64,000 nucleotides of DNA from Mucilaginibacter sp. (GCA_028288025.1 JAQBOM010000008.1:124001-188000), one strand, 5' to 3'; positions 8,683-18,855 are shown, counted from the first letter of the stretch. Made by a program: numbers and translations. The notes: generated from the sequence alone by a model not told the origin.

Positions 8683-10560
8683 ATGAAAAATTCTTATTTC
8701 AAATTCATCGCCCTATGTTCAATGAGTGTACTTACATTGACGTATTCGTGTAAGAAACTGCTCATCAAGCAACCTGTAGGGGTATTGGGGGCCGCGGTGC
8801 TCGCCAATAAAGCAGGTGTCGATGGCCTGCTTATCGGGGCCTATTCCCTGCTGAAGGGTTATACCACAAGTTATGGTACTGCCTGGGAAACATCGATCGA
8901 TAATTGGGTTTACGGCGGTATCGCGTCTGACGATGCGTACAAAGGGTCAAATACAACCGACCAGCCCGACGCGGCACCAATTGAAAGTCACTCACTTGAC
9001 GCTTCAAACCCTTTTATCCAACAAAAGTACAAATTTAACTACATTGCTATCCAGCGCGCCAACGATGCGATACGCGAGCTTCCTTTAGTAAAGGATGGCT
9101 CGGTATCTGCGGCTTACGCGGCAGAAGTGACCGCTGAGGCCCGGTTTTTACGCGGGGTATTTCACATGGAGCTGGCCAAAATGTACAGGAACGTGGCTTA
9201 TGTTGACGAATCTGTAACATATGGAACAGGTAATTTTAACGTATCTAATCCCGGTCCTATATGGGATAAAATAGAGGCTGATTTTACCGCGGCGATGAAC
9301 GTATTGCCGGCAACTCAATCGCAAAAAGGCCGTGCAAACAAATATGCAGCCGAAGCGCTTTTGGCAAAAGCTTATATGTTTGATCATAAGTATTCAACCG
9401 CACTGCCGCTTTTGACAGACCTGATTACCAATGGCGTAACGTCAAGCGGAGCTAAATATGCGTTAGGAGCTTACGAAGATAACTTCAATGCTGCAACCAA
9501 AAACGGCCCCGAAGCTGTATTCAATGTGCAAATGACCGTTAATGATGGCTCGGGTGGTAATAATGGTAATCCTGGCTCAATTCTAAATTTCGCGGCCGGC
9601 CCGTACACTAGCTGCTGCGGTTTTTACCAGCCATCATTGACACTTGCAAACGCGTTTTTGGTTGACGCGAACGGCCTGCCAATGTTTCAGCGGGACGCCA
9701 ACGGCGTGCCTGCATCTAACGTTACCGGCCTGCCTAACGATCATGGTTATTTAGTAAATAAAAGCGGAGTATACACCTTGGGTGGTGCCGCAGGCGGCGC
9801 ACCATTTGTTCCACCTGCTAATGCTGTGGACCCACGCCTTGACTGGACTGTTGGTCGTTTCGGTATTCCATATTTAGATTGGGGATTATGCGGAGGCGAG
9901 CAATGGTCGCGTGGTGATGTTACACCATATAACCCCATCAAAAATGTTTTCTATCATTCGGCGCAGGCATCTACATCAGATACGGGCGAAGGCTGGGCGG
10001 CAAACCAGGACGATGCGAACAGCTATAACCTGGTACGTTTTGCCGATGTAATATTATGGCGCGCAGAGTGCTACGTAGAAGGTGGACAATTGGACCTGGC
10101 GCAGGCAGATGTTAACCTGGTTAGGGCACGTATGCAAAATGCTAATTACTGGGTGCATACCTACATTGATAATGCCAATCCATCAAAAGGCTTTACAAAT
10201 ATCCCCGCAGCGAATTATCAAATTGGTTTGTACGGAACAGCTCCGGGAACCAGCTTTGTTGCTATGGGACAGGCTTTAGCCCGCGAAGCAGTTTATACTG
10301 AGCGCCAACTTGAATTAGGCATGGAAGGACATAGGTTCTTTGACCTGCAGCGTTATGACGGCCTTTACGGCGGTCCTGCCGGTTCAGGCTATATGGCTAA
10401 AGTAGAAAATGCGCACATTACACAGGATGTTAAGTTGTTGGGTGGTAACCCAGTGCTGAACGGACATACATTTACAGCCGGTAAAAATGAGTTATATCCG
10501 ATACCTCAAGGCGAAATTGATATTGAGGCTGGTAAATTAAAACAAAACCCAGGCTATTAA
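8683..10560 (+). CDS. SusD/RagB-family nutrient-binding outer-membrane lipoprotein
   Basis: The 625-residue protein starts MKNSYFKFIALCSMSVLTLT and has a lipobox with C23, so it is a surface or outer-membrane lipoprotein. The helical TPR-like N-terminal part includes FKFNYIAIQRANDAIRELP and EARFLRGVFHMELAKMY; the C-terminal SusD signatures include REAVYTERQLELGMEGHRFF and the closing NELYPIPQGEID. These are diagnostic of SusD/RagB. It would cap the SusC barrel and bind the incoming glycan. It is translated from the same transcript as the SusC gene and is followed by a strong terminator, which separates the pair from the FG-GAP cluster downstream. Confidence 0.96.
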   Translation: MKNSYFKFIALCSMSVLTLTYSCKKLLIKQPVGVLGAAVLANKAGVDGLLIGAYSLLKGYTTSYGTAWETSIDNWVYGGIASDDAYKGSNTTDQPDAAPIESHSLDASNPFIQQKYKFNYIAIQRANDAIRELPLVKDGSVSAAYAAEVTAEARFLRGVFHMELAKMYRNVAYVDESVTYGTGNFNVSNPGPIWDKIEADFTAAMNVLPATQSQKGRANKYAAEALLAKAYMFDHKYSTALPLLTDLITNGVTSSGAKYALGAYEDNFNAATKNGPEAVFNVQMTVNDGSGGNNGNPGSILNFAAGPYTSCCGFYQPSLTLANAFLVDANGLPMFQRDANGVPASNVTGLPNDHGYLVNKSGVYTLGGAAGGAPFVPPANAVDPRLDWTVGRFGIPYLDWGLCGGEQWSRGDVTPYNPIKNVFYHSAQASTSDTGEGWAANQDDANSYNLVRFADVILWRAECYVEGGQLDLAQADVNLVRARMQNANYWVHTYIDNANPSKGFTNIPAANYQIGLYGTAPGTSFVAMGQALAREAVYTERQLELGMEGHRFFDLQRYDGLYGGPAGSGYMAKVENAHITQDVKLLGGNPVLNGHTFTAGKNELYPIPQGEIDIEAGKLKQNPGY

Positions 10561-10575
10561 TAACCTATTCTTCTT

Positions 10576-10616
10576 AAAAAGAGGTGGTGATATTTATCAT
10601 CGCCTCTTTTTTTTTA
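10576..10616 (+). terminator. Rho-independent terminator after susCD
   Basis: The arms aagaggtggtgat and atcatcgcctctt around a short attt-type loop are followed by a run of nine or more T residues. It sits 16 bases after the SusD stop and marks the end of the susCD transcript. Confidence 0.9.
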
Positions 10617-10651
10617 TAATTTAGCATTGCCCCTAATTATAAGCTGTTGTA

Positions 10652-13600
10652 ATGAAAATTAATTCTTTTCTCATATACTCTTTTATTCTCGTCTTATTTT
10701 TTTCATGCAAAAACCCTACTTTATTTGAACAGATACCTTCTTCGTATTCAGGCGTACATTTCAACAATAAGATCGTTGAATCCGATTCGATCAATCCGTT
10801 AGATAAACTTAATATTTATAACGGCGGCGGCGTTGGTATCGGCGATTTTAATAATGACGGGCTGCAGGATATTTATCTTGTCGGCAATGCAGTGCCGAAT
10901 CGATTATATATAAATAAGGGTAACATGAAATTTGAAGATGTTACCAGCCAGGCAGGTGTTGGCGGCCTGGGCGGATGGGGGCGCGGGGTAGCTGTTGTGG
11001 ATATTAACAATGATGGCTTATTGGATATTTATGTTTGTAACACCCTTCTCAACGATTCGGTAAAAAGACAGAACCTGCTTTATATCAACCAGGGCCCTGA
11101 TAGAAATGGCATTCCTCATTTCAGGGAGATGGCAAAAGAATACGGCCTGGATATACATGTACATTCAACCATGGCTTCGTTTTTTGACTACGATAACGAT
11201 GGCGACCTGGATATGTATCTTACTGTTAACGAGGCGCAGTCGTCTGATAACACCAGTTCATTCAGGCCGATTATTAAAGATGGTTCAAAAAATAGCACCG
11301 GGCGACTTTACAGAAACGATTGGGACCCTGTTTTAAAGCATCCTGTGTTTCACGATGTATCAAAGCAAGCGGGTATTTTAATTGAAGGCTACGGCCACGG
11401 AACAACTACCGTTGATATTAACCGCGACGGCTGGAAGGATATTTATGTGACCAATGATTTTTTGACAAATAATATTTTATACATCAATAATCACGATGGT
11501 ACATTTACTGATAAATCAAGAGATTACTTTAAGCATACGTCGACCAGTGCCATGGGACAGGACATTGAAGATATGAATAATGACGGGCTGGCTGATATAT
11601 TTGAGCTGGATATGTTTCCGGAAGATAATTACCGGAAAAAGATGTTTATGGGCTCAAATTCGTACCAGGTTTTTAAAAATTTTGATTATTATGGCTACCA
11701 GTATCAATATAATCGCAATACCCTGCAAATAAACCAGGGGCCGCGGGTAGGCGCGAACGATTCGGTGGGCGACCCGGTTTTTAGCGAAACTGCGTTTTTA
11801 AGCGGCGTATCGCAAACCGACTGGAGCTGGTGCCCGCTTATTACCGATTTTGATAACGACGGCTTCCGCGATATTGTAGTTACCAACGGTTACCCGCGCG
11901 ATGTCAACGATCATGATTTTATAACATTCAGGGCCGAGGCTTATTTTATCGCTTCGAAAAAAACTATGCTCGATCAGATACCTATCGTGAAAATTGCCAA
12001 TTATGCTTTTAAAAATAGCGGTAATCTTCAGTTTACCGATGTCACAAAAAGCTGGGGTTTAAATGTTCCTACCTTTTCAAACGGGGCGGCTTATGCCGAC
12101 CTCGACAATGACGGCGATATGGATATGGTGATCAATAATATTAATGATGAAGTGCTGATCTATAAAAACACGGCCAGGGAAAAGGATAAAAAAGACAGCC
12201 GCTACCTGCATATTCAATTTAACGGTGGTGCGTTAAACCGTAACGGGATAGGAGCCTGGGCCGATATTTATTACAGCCATGGCAAACATCAGGTGTATGA
12301 AAATACGCCTTTTCGGGGGTATTTATCCACTATACAAAACATAGCTCATTTTGGCCTGGGTAAAGATACGCTGCTCGATTCGGTAGTGATCAGGTGGCAA
12401 AACGGCAAAAAGCAAACGTTGCAAAATATAAAAACCGATCAGGTGTTGAAGGTAAATATCACCAACGCGAAGGATAATTATTCGTTTAACCTGCCAAAAA
12501 TCAATTCAGGCTCATTATTCCGCGATGTAACCAAATCAGTTGGTGTTACCTATAAACACCAGGAAGATGATTTGGCTGATTTTAATGTTCAAAAGCTTTT
12601 GCCGCATAAATTATCGCAGTATACGCCCGCTATTGCAGTAGGCGACGTTGACGGCAATGGTTTTGATGATATGGTTGTTGGCGGTACTTCAAAATATCCA
12701 GCCCAGTTGCTGTTGCAGCAGCCAAATGGTAAATTTATCCAGCGTGATCTTTTGGCGAAGGGTGAGACCGATGTCAGGGTCCGTGTTAAGGATGAAGGCT
12801 TGCTGTTATTTGATGCTGATGGTGACGGCCATCCTGACCTTTATATCGCAAGCGGCGGCTACGAAAAGCAGCCCGGTTCGCCGGACTACCAAGACAGGAT
12901 ATACAAAAACGACGGTAAAGGTAATTTTAAAGAGGTGCCGGATGCGTTGCCGAAAAATTTAACCAGCAAGTTATGTGTTAAAGCAATCGATTATAACAAA
13001 GACGGCAAACTTGACCTGTTTGTATCCGGCAGAGTTGAGCCCTGGAACTATCCTAAACCTGTTTCGAGTTTTATGTTACGTAACGACAGCAAAAACGGGC
13101 AAATAAAATTTACTGATGTTACCGCTTCAGTAGCTAAGGATTTAAAAAATATAGGTTTGGTATGCGATGCTATCTTCACCGATTTTGACAATGATGGCTG
13201 GCCCGACCTGGTGCTTACCGGCGAATGGATGCCGGTAACATTCCTGAAAAACGACCATGGCGTATTCAAAAATGTAACGACTAACACCGGCATAGCCGAT
13301 AAATACGGTTGGTGGAATAGTATAGCGGCGGGCGATTTCAGGCATACCGGCCGGATCGACTACATTGTAGGCAATACCGGATTAAATACTTTTTATAAAG
13401 GGACCGATAAATACCCGGTTTACATTACCGCTAAGGACTTTGATAATAATGGCAGTTACGATGCTTTTCCTTCGGTTTTTTTGAAGGATAAGGACGGGGA
13501 ATTGAAGGAGTTCCCTGCGCAAACGCGTGATGATATTGTTAAGCAGATGATAGGTATGCGCGTTAGATTTCAAAACTATAAATCGTTCGCGACTGCTACA

Positions 13601-14230
13601 ATGGACTCCGTTATTACGCCAGAAATGCGAAAGGGAGCTGTCAGGCTGAAGGCCAATATGCTGCAATCCTGTTATTTACGAAATGATGGAAAAGGTAAAT
13701 TTACGATGATACCGCTCCCTATCGAAGCACAAATATCACAGCTAAACGGAATGGTAGTGGACGATTTTGACGGTGACGGCAACCTTGACGTGGCAATTAA
13801 CGGTAATGACTATGGGACAGAGGTTGGAACCGGACGTTATGATGCCCTTAATGGCCTGATGTTAAAGGGTGATGGCAAAGGCAACTTTAAACCGCTGTCC
13901 ATTTTGCAAAGCGGTGTGTATATTCCCGGCGATGGAAAGGCATTAGTAAAATTAAGAGGTGCTACAGGCGATTATTTGCTGGCCGCCAGCCAGAATAAGG
14001 ACGCAATGAAAATATTCCAATTAAAACGGCCGGTTAATACCATTGCATTGCAACCGCTTGATATGTATGCAACCATAAAATACAAAAATGGAAAAACAAG
14101 TAAGCAGGAGTTTTATAATGGTACGTCGTTCCTGTCACAATCGGGCCGGTTTTTTAATATTGATAAAATGATGGAATCGGTTAAAATAACAGATAGTTAT
14201 GGCCGCGTAAGGAATATTCCACTGAATTAA
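10652..14230 (+). CDS. Large FG-GAP/VCBS-repeat lipoprotein with ASPIC/UnbV domain (CRTAC1-like)
   Basis: The 1192-residue lipoprotein (lipobox LFFSC, C19) contains two sets of FG-GAP/VCBS beta-propeller repeats with calcium-loop motifs such as GDFNNDGLQDIYLVG, DYDNDGDLDMYL and DVDGNGFDDMVVGG. Between them, at about 525-600, lies an ASPIC/UnbV segment with RNGIGAWADIYYSHGKHQVY and HFGLGKDTLLDSVVIRWQNG. This is the CRTAC1-like arrangement that is common and expanded in Bacteroidota; its molecular function is not established. The protein should be anchored in the outer membrane or at the surface. It is the first gene of a four-gene run (gaps of 11, 15 and 66 bp) that begins after the susCD terminator, so it probably has its own promoter in the 35-bp gap or depends on read-through. 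Confidence 0.93.
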   Translation: MKINSFLIYSFILVLFFSCKNPTLFEQIPSSYSGVHFNNKIVESDSINPLDKLNIYNGGGVGIGDFNNDGLQDIYLVGNAVPNRLYINKGNMKFEDVTSQAGVGGLGGWGRGVAVVDINNDGLLDIYVCNTLLNDSVKRQNLLYINQGPDRNGIPHFREMAKEYGLDIHVHSTMASFFDYDNDGDLDMYLTVNEAQSSDNTSSFRPIIKDGSKNSTGRLYRNDWDPVLKHPVFHDVSKQAGILIEGYGHGTTTVDINRDGWKDIYVTNDFLTNNILYINNHDGTFTDKSRDYFKHTSTSAMGQDIEDMNNDGLADIFELDMFPEDNYRKKMFMGSNSYQVFKNFDYYGYQYQYNRNTLQINQGPRVGANDSVGDPVFSETAFLSGVSQTDWSWCPLITDFDNDGFRDIVVTNGYPRDVNDHDFITFRAEAYFIASKKTMLDQIPIVKIANYAFKNSGNLQFTDVTKSWGLNVPTFSNGAAYADLDNDGDMDMVINNINDEVLIYKNTAREKDKKDSRYLHIQFNGGALNRNGIGAWADIYYSHGKHQVYENTPFRGYLSTIQNIAHFGLGKDTLLDSVVIRWQNGKKQTLQNIKTDQVLKVNITNAKDNYSFNLPKINSGSLFRDVTKSVGVTYKHQEDDLADFNVQKLLPHKLSQYTPAIAVGDVDGNGFDDMVVGGTSKYPAQLLLQQPNGKFIQRDLLAKGETDVRVRVKDEGLLLFDADGDGHPDLYIASGGYEKQPGSPDYQDRIYKNDGKGNFKEVPDALPKNLTSKLCVKAIDYNKDGKLDLFVSGRVEPWNYPKPVSSFMLRNDSKNGQIKFTDVTASVAKDLKNIGLVCDAIFTDFDNDGWPDLVLTGEWMPVTFLKNDHGVFKNVTTNTGIADKYGWWNSIAAGDFRHTGRIDYIVGNTGLNTFYKGTDKYPVYITAKDFDNNGSYDAFPSVFLKDKDGELKEFPAQTRDDIVKQMIGMRVRFQNYKSFATATMDSVITPEMRKGAVRLKANMLQSCYLRNDGKGKFTMIPLPIEAQISQLNGMVVDDFDGDGNLDVAINGNDYGTEVGTGRYDALNGLMLKGDGKGNFKPLSILQSGVYIPGDGKALVKLRGATGDYLLAASQNKDAMKIFQLKRPVNTIALQPLDMYATIKYKNGKTSKQEFYNGTSFLSQSGRFFNIDKMMESVKITDSYGRVRNIPLN

Positions 14231-14241
14231 TTTATTTTTAT

Positions 14242-15561
14242 ATGAGATACTTTAAGATATTAAGTTTACTTGCAGGTGTGTTACTTATTGCAGCATGCGC
14301 GCATAAACCCGGTGCCGTATTGATCAATGACGCTGATGTACTCCATCAAAACGAGGATCAGCTGACACAGGTAATTATTTATGATGTATTTACCCCGCCG
14401 GTAGCTGCACGAATTTACGGGTACACCGCGTTAGCTTCGTACGAGGCGATGCGTTATGCCAATCCTAAATACAATTCAATTATTACCCAGCTAAAAGGAT
14501 TCGGAAAACCACCAGAGCCGCAAACAGGGAAGAAATATAATTATGCCTTAGCAGCCACCAAAGCGTTTTTTACAGTTGCCCATAAAGTTACCTTTTCGGT
14601 AGATACGCTTAAAAAGTATGAGAATAAAATGTATGCGATGTATAAGGATAATCTTGACGACTCAACTTATGCACGTTCAGTTGATTTTGGTGAGCAAATA
14701 GGAAATTTGGTATTAAAGCGGGCGGCTGTTGATGACTACCCGCAAACCCGTGGCAAGCCAAAATATTTGGGCGAAAATGGCCCTGCTAAATGGCGCCCTA
14801 CGCCCCCGGATTACATGGATGGCGTTGAATTTTGCTGGGGTGATATGAAGGTATTTGCCATTGATACTTCCGCCCAATTTGCCCCGCCGCCGCCGCCTGC
14901 CTACAGCGAGGAAAAAAACAGCCCGTTTGTTAAGCAATACATGCAGGTTTACGACCAAAGTAAAACATTAACAAAGGAGCAAAAAGAAATAGCCCGGTTT
15001 TGGGATGATAACCCTTTTGTGATAGAACATAACGGGCACATGATGTTTGCCGATAAAAAAATAACGCCCGGTGGTCACTGGATAGGTATTACAGCTATCG
15101 CGTGCAAAAAAACGCATGCCGACGCGGTTAAAACGGCGCTGGCTTACGCCCTCACCTCAACCGCGCTTTTTGATTCGTTCGTTTGTTGCTGGGGGGTTAA
15201 ATATAAGTATAGCTATGCACGGCCTGTTACCAATATAAATGAGAAAGTCGACCACAACTGGCTGCCTATGCTGCAAACACCGCCTTTTCCGGAATATACT
15301 GCCGGGCATTCAACCATCAGCGCGGCTTCGGCTACTGTGCTTACGTACCTGTTTGGCGATAATTTTTCATTCCAAGACACCAGCGACCTGCGCTATATCG
15401 GGATGCAGCGGCATTTCAATTCTTTTTTCCAGGCGTCCGACGAAACCGCGATGAGCCGATTTTACGGCGGTATACATTACCTCAACAGTTCACTTACGGG
15501 TGCGCAGCAGGGTAAAAAGATCGGTAATTTCATTTGGCAAAAATTAAAACTAACCAACTAA
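14242..15561 (+). CDS. Vanadium-dependent haloperoxidase / PAP2-like lipoprotein
   Basis: The 439-residue protein has a lipobox ending in C19 (LLIAAC) and the three PAP2/haloperoxidase motifs: K320 with R327-P328 (KYKYSYARP), PEYTAGHS with G355-H356, and SRFYGGIHY with R406 and H412, where H412 would coordinate vanadate or form the phospho-enzyme. Members are either acid phosphatases or vanadium haloperoxidases; the sequence alone does not decide. The central proline run (APPPPPA, about 214-220) looks like a linker. It lies 11 bp after the ASPIC/UnbV gene and 15 bp before a haem/FG-GAP gene, so all four probably act together outside the inner membrane. A redox role would fit the haem-bearing neighbours, but that is inference. 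Confidence 0.88.
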   Translation: MRYFKILSLLAGVLLIAACAHKPGAVLINDADVLHQNEDQLTQVIIYDVFTPPVAARIYGYTALASYEAMRYANPKYNSIITQLKGFGKPPEPQTGKKYNYALAATKAFFTVAHKVTFSVDTLKKYENKMYAMYKDNLDDSTYARSVDFGEQIGNLVLKRAAVDDYPQTRGKPKYLGENGPAKWRPTPPDYMDGVEFCWGDMKVFAIDTSAQFAPPPPPAYSEEKNSPFVKQYMQVYDQSKTLTKEQKEIARFWDDNPFVIEHNGHMMFADKKITPGGHWIGITAIACKKTHADAVKTALAYALTSTALFDSFVCCWGVKYKYSYARPVTNINEKVDHNWLPMLQTPPFPEYTAGHSTISAASATVLTYLFGDNFSFQDTSDLRYIGMQRHFNSFFQASDETAMSRFYGGIHYLNSSLTGAQQGKKIGNFIWQKLKLTN

Positions 15562-15576
15562 CGCTTATAGTTTATC

Positions 15577-17139
15577 ATGAAACCTGAAAAATCTAATCTG
15601 TTTATCCTTTATTTTTTATTTTTCATAGCAGTATTACCAGGCAGCATACTAATAAGTGGGTGCAACAATAAAAATTCAACTACAACCGCTTTTCAATTAA
15701 CAGGCGATACAGTAGCTGATGGTAAAAAACTGGTACAACTAAATTGTACCAAATGCCATGCGCTGGTACCCGTTGATGCGCTTAATAAAAATGTGTGGAT
15801 ACATCATGCGCTTCCCCGGATGTCGCATTTCCTGGGGGCAACGCCTTTAATGGGTAGTTATTACAAAAGCCCAAAGGATACCGGCGGTTTGTCGTTGGTT
15901 GAGTGGCAGGCCATCGTATCATATTATAATAAATTAGCCCCTGACACCATACTGCCTGCAAAAAAAACCATTCCGTTAATAAACGACTGGGCCGGGTTTA
16001 AGTTAAAAACGCCTGCGGCTACGGACCGCCAGGTTTTCACCACAATGGCTATGCTTAATCCGGAAAATCATAAGATATATACTTCAGATGAAGTCTCCGA
16101 TAAGCTAACTGAGTGGGATAGCAATTTAAAAGGAACGGACATAACAACCCTGGCATCAGCCGGTGTTAACGCTATCTTCAAAAAAAACGGCAGTGGTGTC
16201 AATACTGTAATGCTAACATGCATCGGGAAGATCGAACCGATTGATTTTCCTAACGGAAAAGTATTGCAGGTTAACCTGGACTTAAAAGATGAAAAAACCA
16301 ATCAAAACGCGATCGCGGATATACTGGCCCGGCCGGTTCAAACCATTGAAGGCGATTTTAACAAAGACGGCTTAACAGACATGGTGATTTTAGCCCAGGG
16401 AAACTTTAGCGGCGGGGTATACCTGTTTAAACAAAACACTGATCATACCTATTCGCAAACAAACATATCTGATAAGCCTGGGGCGGTTCGGGCTGTTGCA
16501 GGTGATTTTAACCATGATGGCTGGCAGGACCTAATGATCTTATTTGGTACCGGCGACGAAGGTTTATGGTTGTATTTAAACGACCATAAAGGCGGCTTCA
16601 CAACAAAAAACCTGTTACGTTTTCCGCCGGTTTACGGATCAACCAGTTTCCAGCTGGCAGATATGGATCACGATGGCAAGCCGGACCTGATTTACACTTG
16701 CGGTTATAACTTTCGCGATTCGCGTATTTTGAAGCCTTACCATGGTTTATATATCTTTAAAAACATGGGCAACTGGAATTTTAAACAACAGTGGTTTTAT
16801 CCCATCAACGGATGTACCAAAGCAATTGCGGCCGATTTTGATGGCGACGGCGACCTGGATATTGCAACCAGCGCTTTTTTTGCCGACATGCAAAATACGC
16901 CTGCGGAAAGCTTCATTTACTTTGAACAGGATAAGCCTTTCAGCTTTAAGCCGCATGCCGTGCCGATCAGTAAATACGGGCATTGGATGAGTATGGATGT
17001 TGGTGATGTTAACAATGACGGAAAGCCGGATATTATTCTGGGTAATTACTCATCCGGATTTATGTTTCAGCACGGTTTTAAACCGTTTTGGGCCAAAAAT
17101 ATCCCGTTTGTTATACTAGAGAATCATTTAAAAAAATAA
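15577..17139 (+). CDS. Lipoprotein with c-type haem motif and FG-GAP repeats (copy 1)
   Basis: The 520-residue protein has a lipobox ending in C29 (ILISGC), then a single c-type haem site C57-T-K-C60-H61 in a cytochrome-c-like segment (about 45-130), then FG-GAP/VCBS repeats from about residue 235. The repeats include GDFNHDGWQDLMILF, ADMDHDGKPDLIYTCG, ADFDGDGDLDIATS and GDVNNDGKPDIILGN. It should be an exported, membrane-anchored monohaem protein with a beta-propeller. Methionines near residues 81 and 93 (PRMSHF, PLMGSYY) are possible distal haem ligands. It is closely related to the next gene, so the two arose by tandem duplication. The function is unknown; electron transfer to or from the haloperoxidase-like neighbour is a possibility. 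Confidence 0.9.
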   Translation: MKPEKSNLFILYFLFFIAVLPGSILISGCNNKNSTTTAFQLTGDTVADGKKLVQLNCTKCHALVPVDALNKNVWIHHALPRMSHFLGATPLMGSYYKSPKDTGGLSLVEWQAIVSYYNKLAPDTILPAKKTIPLINDWAGFKLKTPAATDRQVFTTMAMLNPENHKIYTSDEVSDKLTEWDSNLKGTDITTLASAGVNAIFKKNGSGVNTVMLTCIGKIEPIDFPNGKVLQVNLDLKDEKTNQNAIADILARPVQTIEGDFNKDGLTDMVILAQGNFSGGVYLFKQNTDHTYSQTNISDKPGAVRAVAGDFNHDGWQDLMILFGTGDEGLWLYLNDHKGGFTTKNLLRFPPVYGSTSFQLADMDHDGKPDLIYTCGYNFRDSRILKPYHGLYIFKNMGNWNFKQQWFYPINGCTKAIAADFDGDGDLDIATSAFFADMQNTPAESFIYFEQDKPFSFKPHAVPISKYGHWMSMDVGDVNNDGKPDIILGNYSSGFMFQHGFKPFWAKNIPFVILENHLKK

Positions 17140-17205
17140 GCTGACGACTAACTGAATTTTTATAAAACAGATCTGGATCAAAGGAAGATCGCTCAAAATA
17201 TAATA

Positions 17206-18777
17206 ATGTTTAAACGCTATAAGCCATCTGCTAACCGGGTATGTTTTTTAATAATCTGTGCAGTGATCACTGCGGTTGTCGCGTTAAATGGCTGCCATAG
17301 TCCGGACACGCCGGCCTCTCCCGAAGCGCAACTGGCAGAAGGCAGGCAGCTTGCCGAAAAATATTGCGTAAGCTGTCACCGGTTTACCGAACCGGCTTTA
17401 ATTGACCGGGAAAGCTGGATAAAGCGGGTGTTGCCAGCCATGGGGAAACAGCTTGGCGTGCAAACTTACATGGGGCAATATTTTTCTGATGCTCAATCGG
17501 CCATAGGTACATCCGAATGGCAAAAGATAGTTGCTTTTTACAGTAAAATGGCGCCGGTAACACTCACTATGCCCAAACCAGCCGTTAAACCATTGCATGA
17601 CTGGGCAATTTTCAGCGTGGAAAGGCCGAAGAAGATCGATCAGTCGCTCCCGGCGATGACTACCATGATCTCATTTAACCCCATCGACAAAAAGATATAT
17701 ACGGCTGATGCGGCCAGTAACCTGTATAAATGGGATTCGCAACTAAAATCAACCCTCGTTCACCAATTTGATTCGCCGGTAACGGGTCTTAACTATACCG
17801 GTACAAACACCGCTATAGTTACGTGTATAGGCAATATGGCGCCGGTTAATTTATCGAAAGGGAAGGTGCTGTTGCTTGACCTGGCTGGAAAAACTAAAAA
17901 TTCTAAACCGGTATTGATCACTGACAGCCTTCCCCGGCCGGTGCAAACGGTGGCGGCAGATTTTAACAGGGACGGGCTGATGGACTACGTGGTATGCGGA
18001 TTCGGACATGACCATGGCGCTTTATACCTGGTGCAGCAACAAAAGGATCACAGCTTTAAAAAATTGGTTATAAGCAGCATTGCCGGCGGCGAACAATTGA
18101 TAACCGGTGATTTCAACAATGACGGCTGGCCCGATGTAATGTGTTTATTTGCCCAGGCGGATGAAGGGATCAGGATGTTTTTGAACGATCATAAGGGCGG
18201 ATTTACCACGCAAACTCTTTTGCGTTTCCCGCCGGTTTATGGTTCAAGCAGTTTTCAGCTGGTTGATTTTAACCATGACGGCAAGCCCGATATTTTATAC
18301 ACCTGCGGTGATAATAGCGATTTTTCAAAAGTGCTAAAGCCATATCATGGCGTTTATATTTTTACCAATACCGGCAACTGGAAGTTTAAACAGACTTATT
18401 TTTATCACATGAATGGCTGTACGAAAGCCATCGCAGCTGATTTTGGTCGTAAGGGCAACCTGGATATCGCCGCAATCGCTTTTTTTCCCGATCTTAAATA
18501 TCACCCCGAGGAGGGCTTTACTTACCTGGAACAAACTGCTGCGGGTAAATTCATACCCCATGAATTACCTGTAAATGATTACGGGCGATGGCTGACAATG
18601 GAAGTTGCCGATATTGATCACGATGGCAAAGATGATATTGTATTGGGGAATTTTTCGACTACCGGCCGCGGCCTGGTTAATCAAACTGGCTTTACTCCCA
18701 AATGGGATATGCATGAACCAATTATTGTGCTGAAGAATATTTCGGGTGCTCCGGTGACGAAAGATGGGAAACGTTGA
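17206..18777 (+). CDS. Lipoprotein with c-type haem motif and FG-GAP repeats (copy 2)
   Basis: A 523-residue paralogue of the preceding protein, with a lipobox ending in C30 (ALNGC), the haem motif C54-V-S-C57-H58 and matching FG-GAP repeats (GDFNNDGWPDVMCLF, DFNHDGKPDILYTCG, DIDHDGKDDIVLGN). Long stretches align residue for residue with copy 1, for example NDHKGGFTT, LLRFPPVYGS and NGCTKAIAADF. One calcium loop is altered: copy 1 has ADFDGDGDLDIA where copy 2 has ADFGRKGNLDIA, so that repeat has probably lost its metal. The 66-bp gap to copy 1 is the largest in the run. The retained haem site in both copies argues against one being a decaying duplicate. Confidence 0.9.
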   Translation: MFKRYKPSANRVCFLIICAVITAVVALNGCHSPDTPASPEAQLAEGRQLAEKYCVSCHRFTEPALIDRESWIKRVLPAMGKQLGVQTYMGQYFSDAQSAIGTSEWQKIVAFYSKMAPVTLTMPKPAVKPLHDWAIFSVERPKKIDQSLPAMTTMISFNPIDKKIYTADAASNLYKWDSQLKSTLVHQFDSPVTGLNYTGTNTAIVTCIGNMAPVNLSKGKVLLLDLAGKTKNSKPVLITDSLPRPVQTVAADFNRDGLMDYVVCGFGHDHGALYLVQQQKDHSFKKLVISSIAGGEQLITGDFNNDGWPDVMCLFAQADEGIRMFLNDHKGGFTTQTLLRFPPVYGSSSFQLVDFNHDGKPDILYTCGDNSDFSKVLKPYHGVYIFTNTGNWKFKQTYFYHMNGCTKAIAADFGRKGNLDIAAIAFFPDLKYHPEEGFTYLEQTAAGKFIPHELPVNDYGRWLTMEVADIDHDGKDDIVLGNFSTTGRGLVNQTGFTPKWDMHEPIIVLKNISGAPVTKDGKR

Positions 18778-18855
18778 TCAGCAAATTATAGCTTTCCGGC
18801 CAGTCAGGCCTTTGATCTGTTTATCAATTTTGTAATCGCGTTCCCCGTGCGTCGG

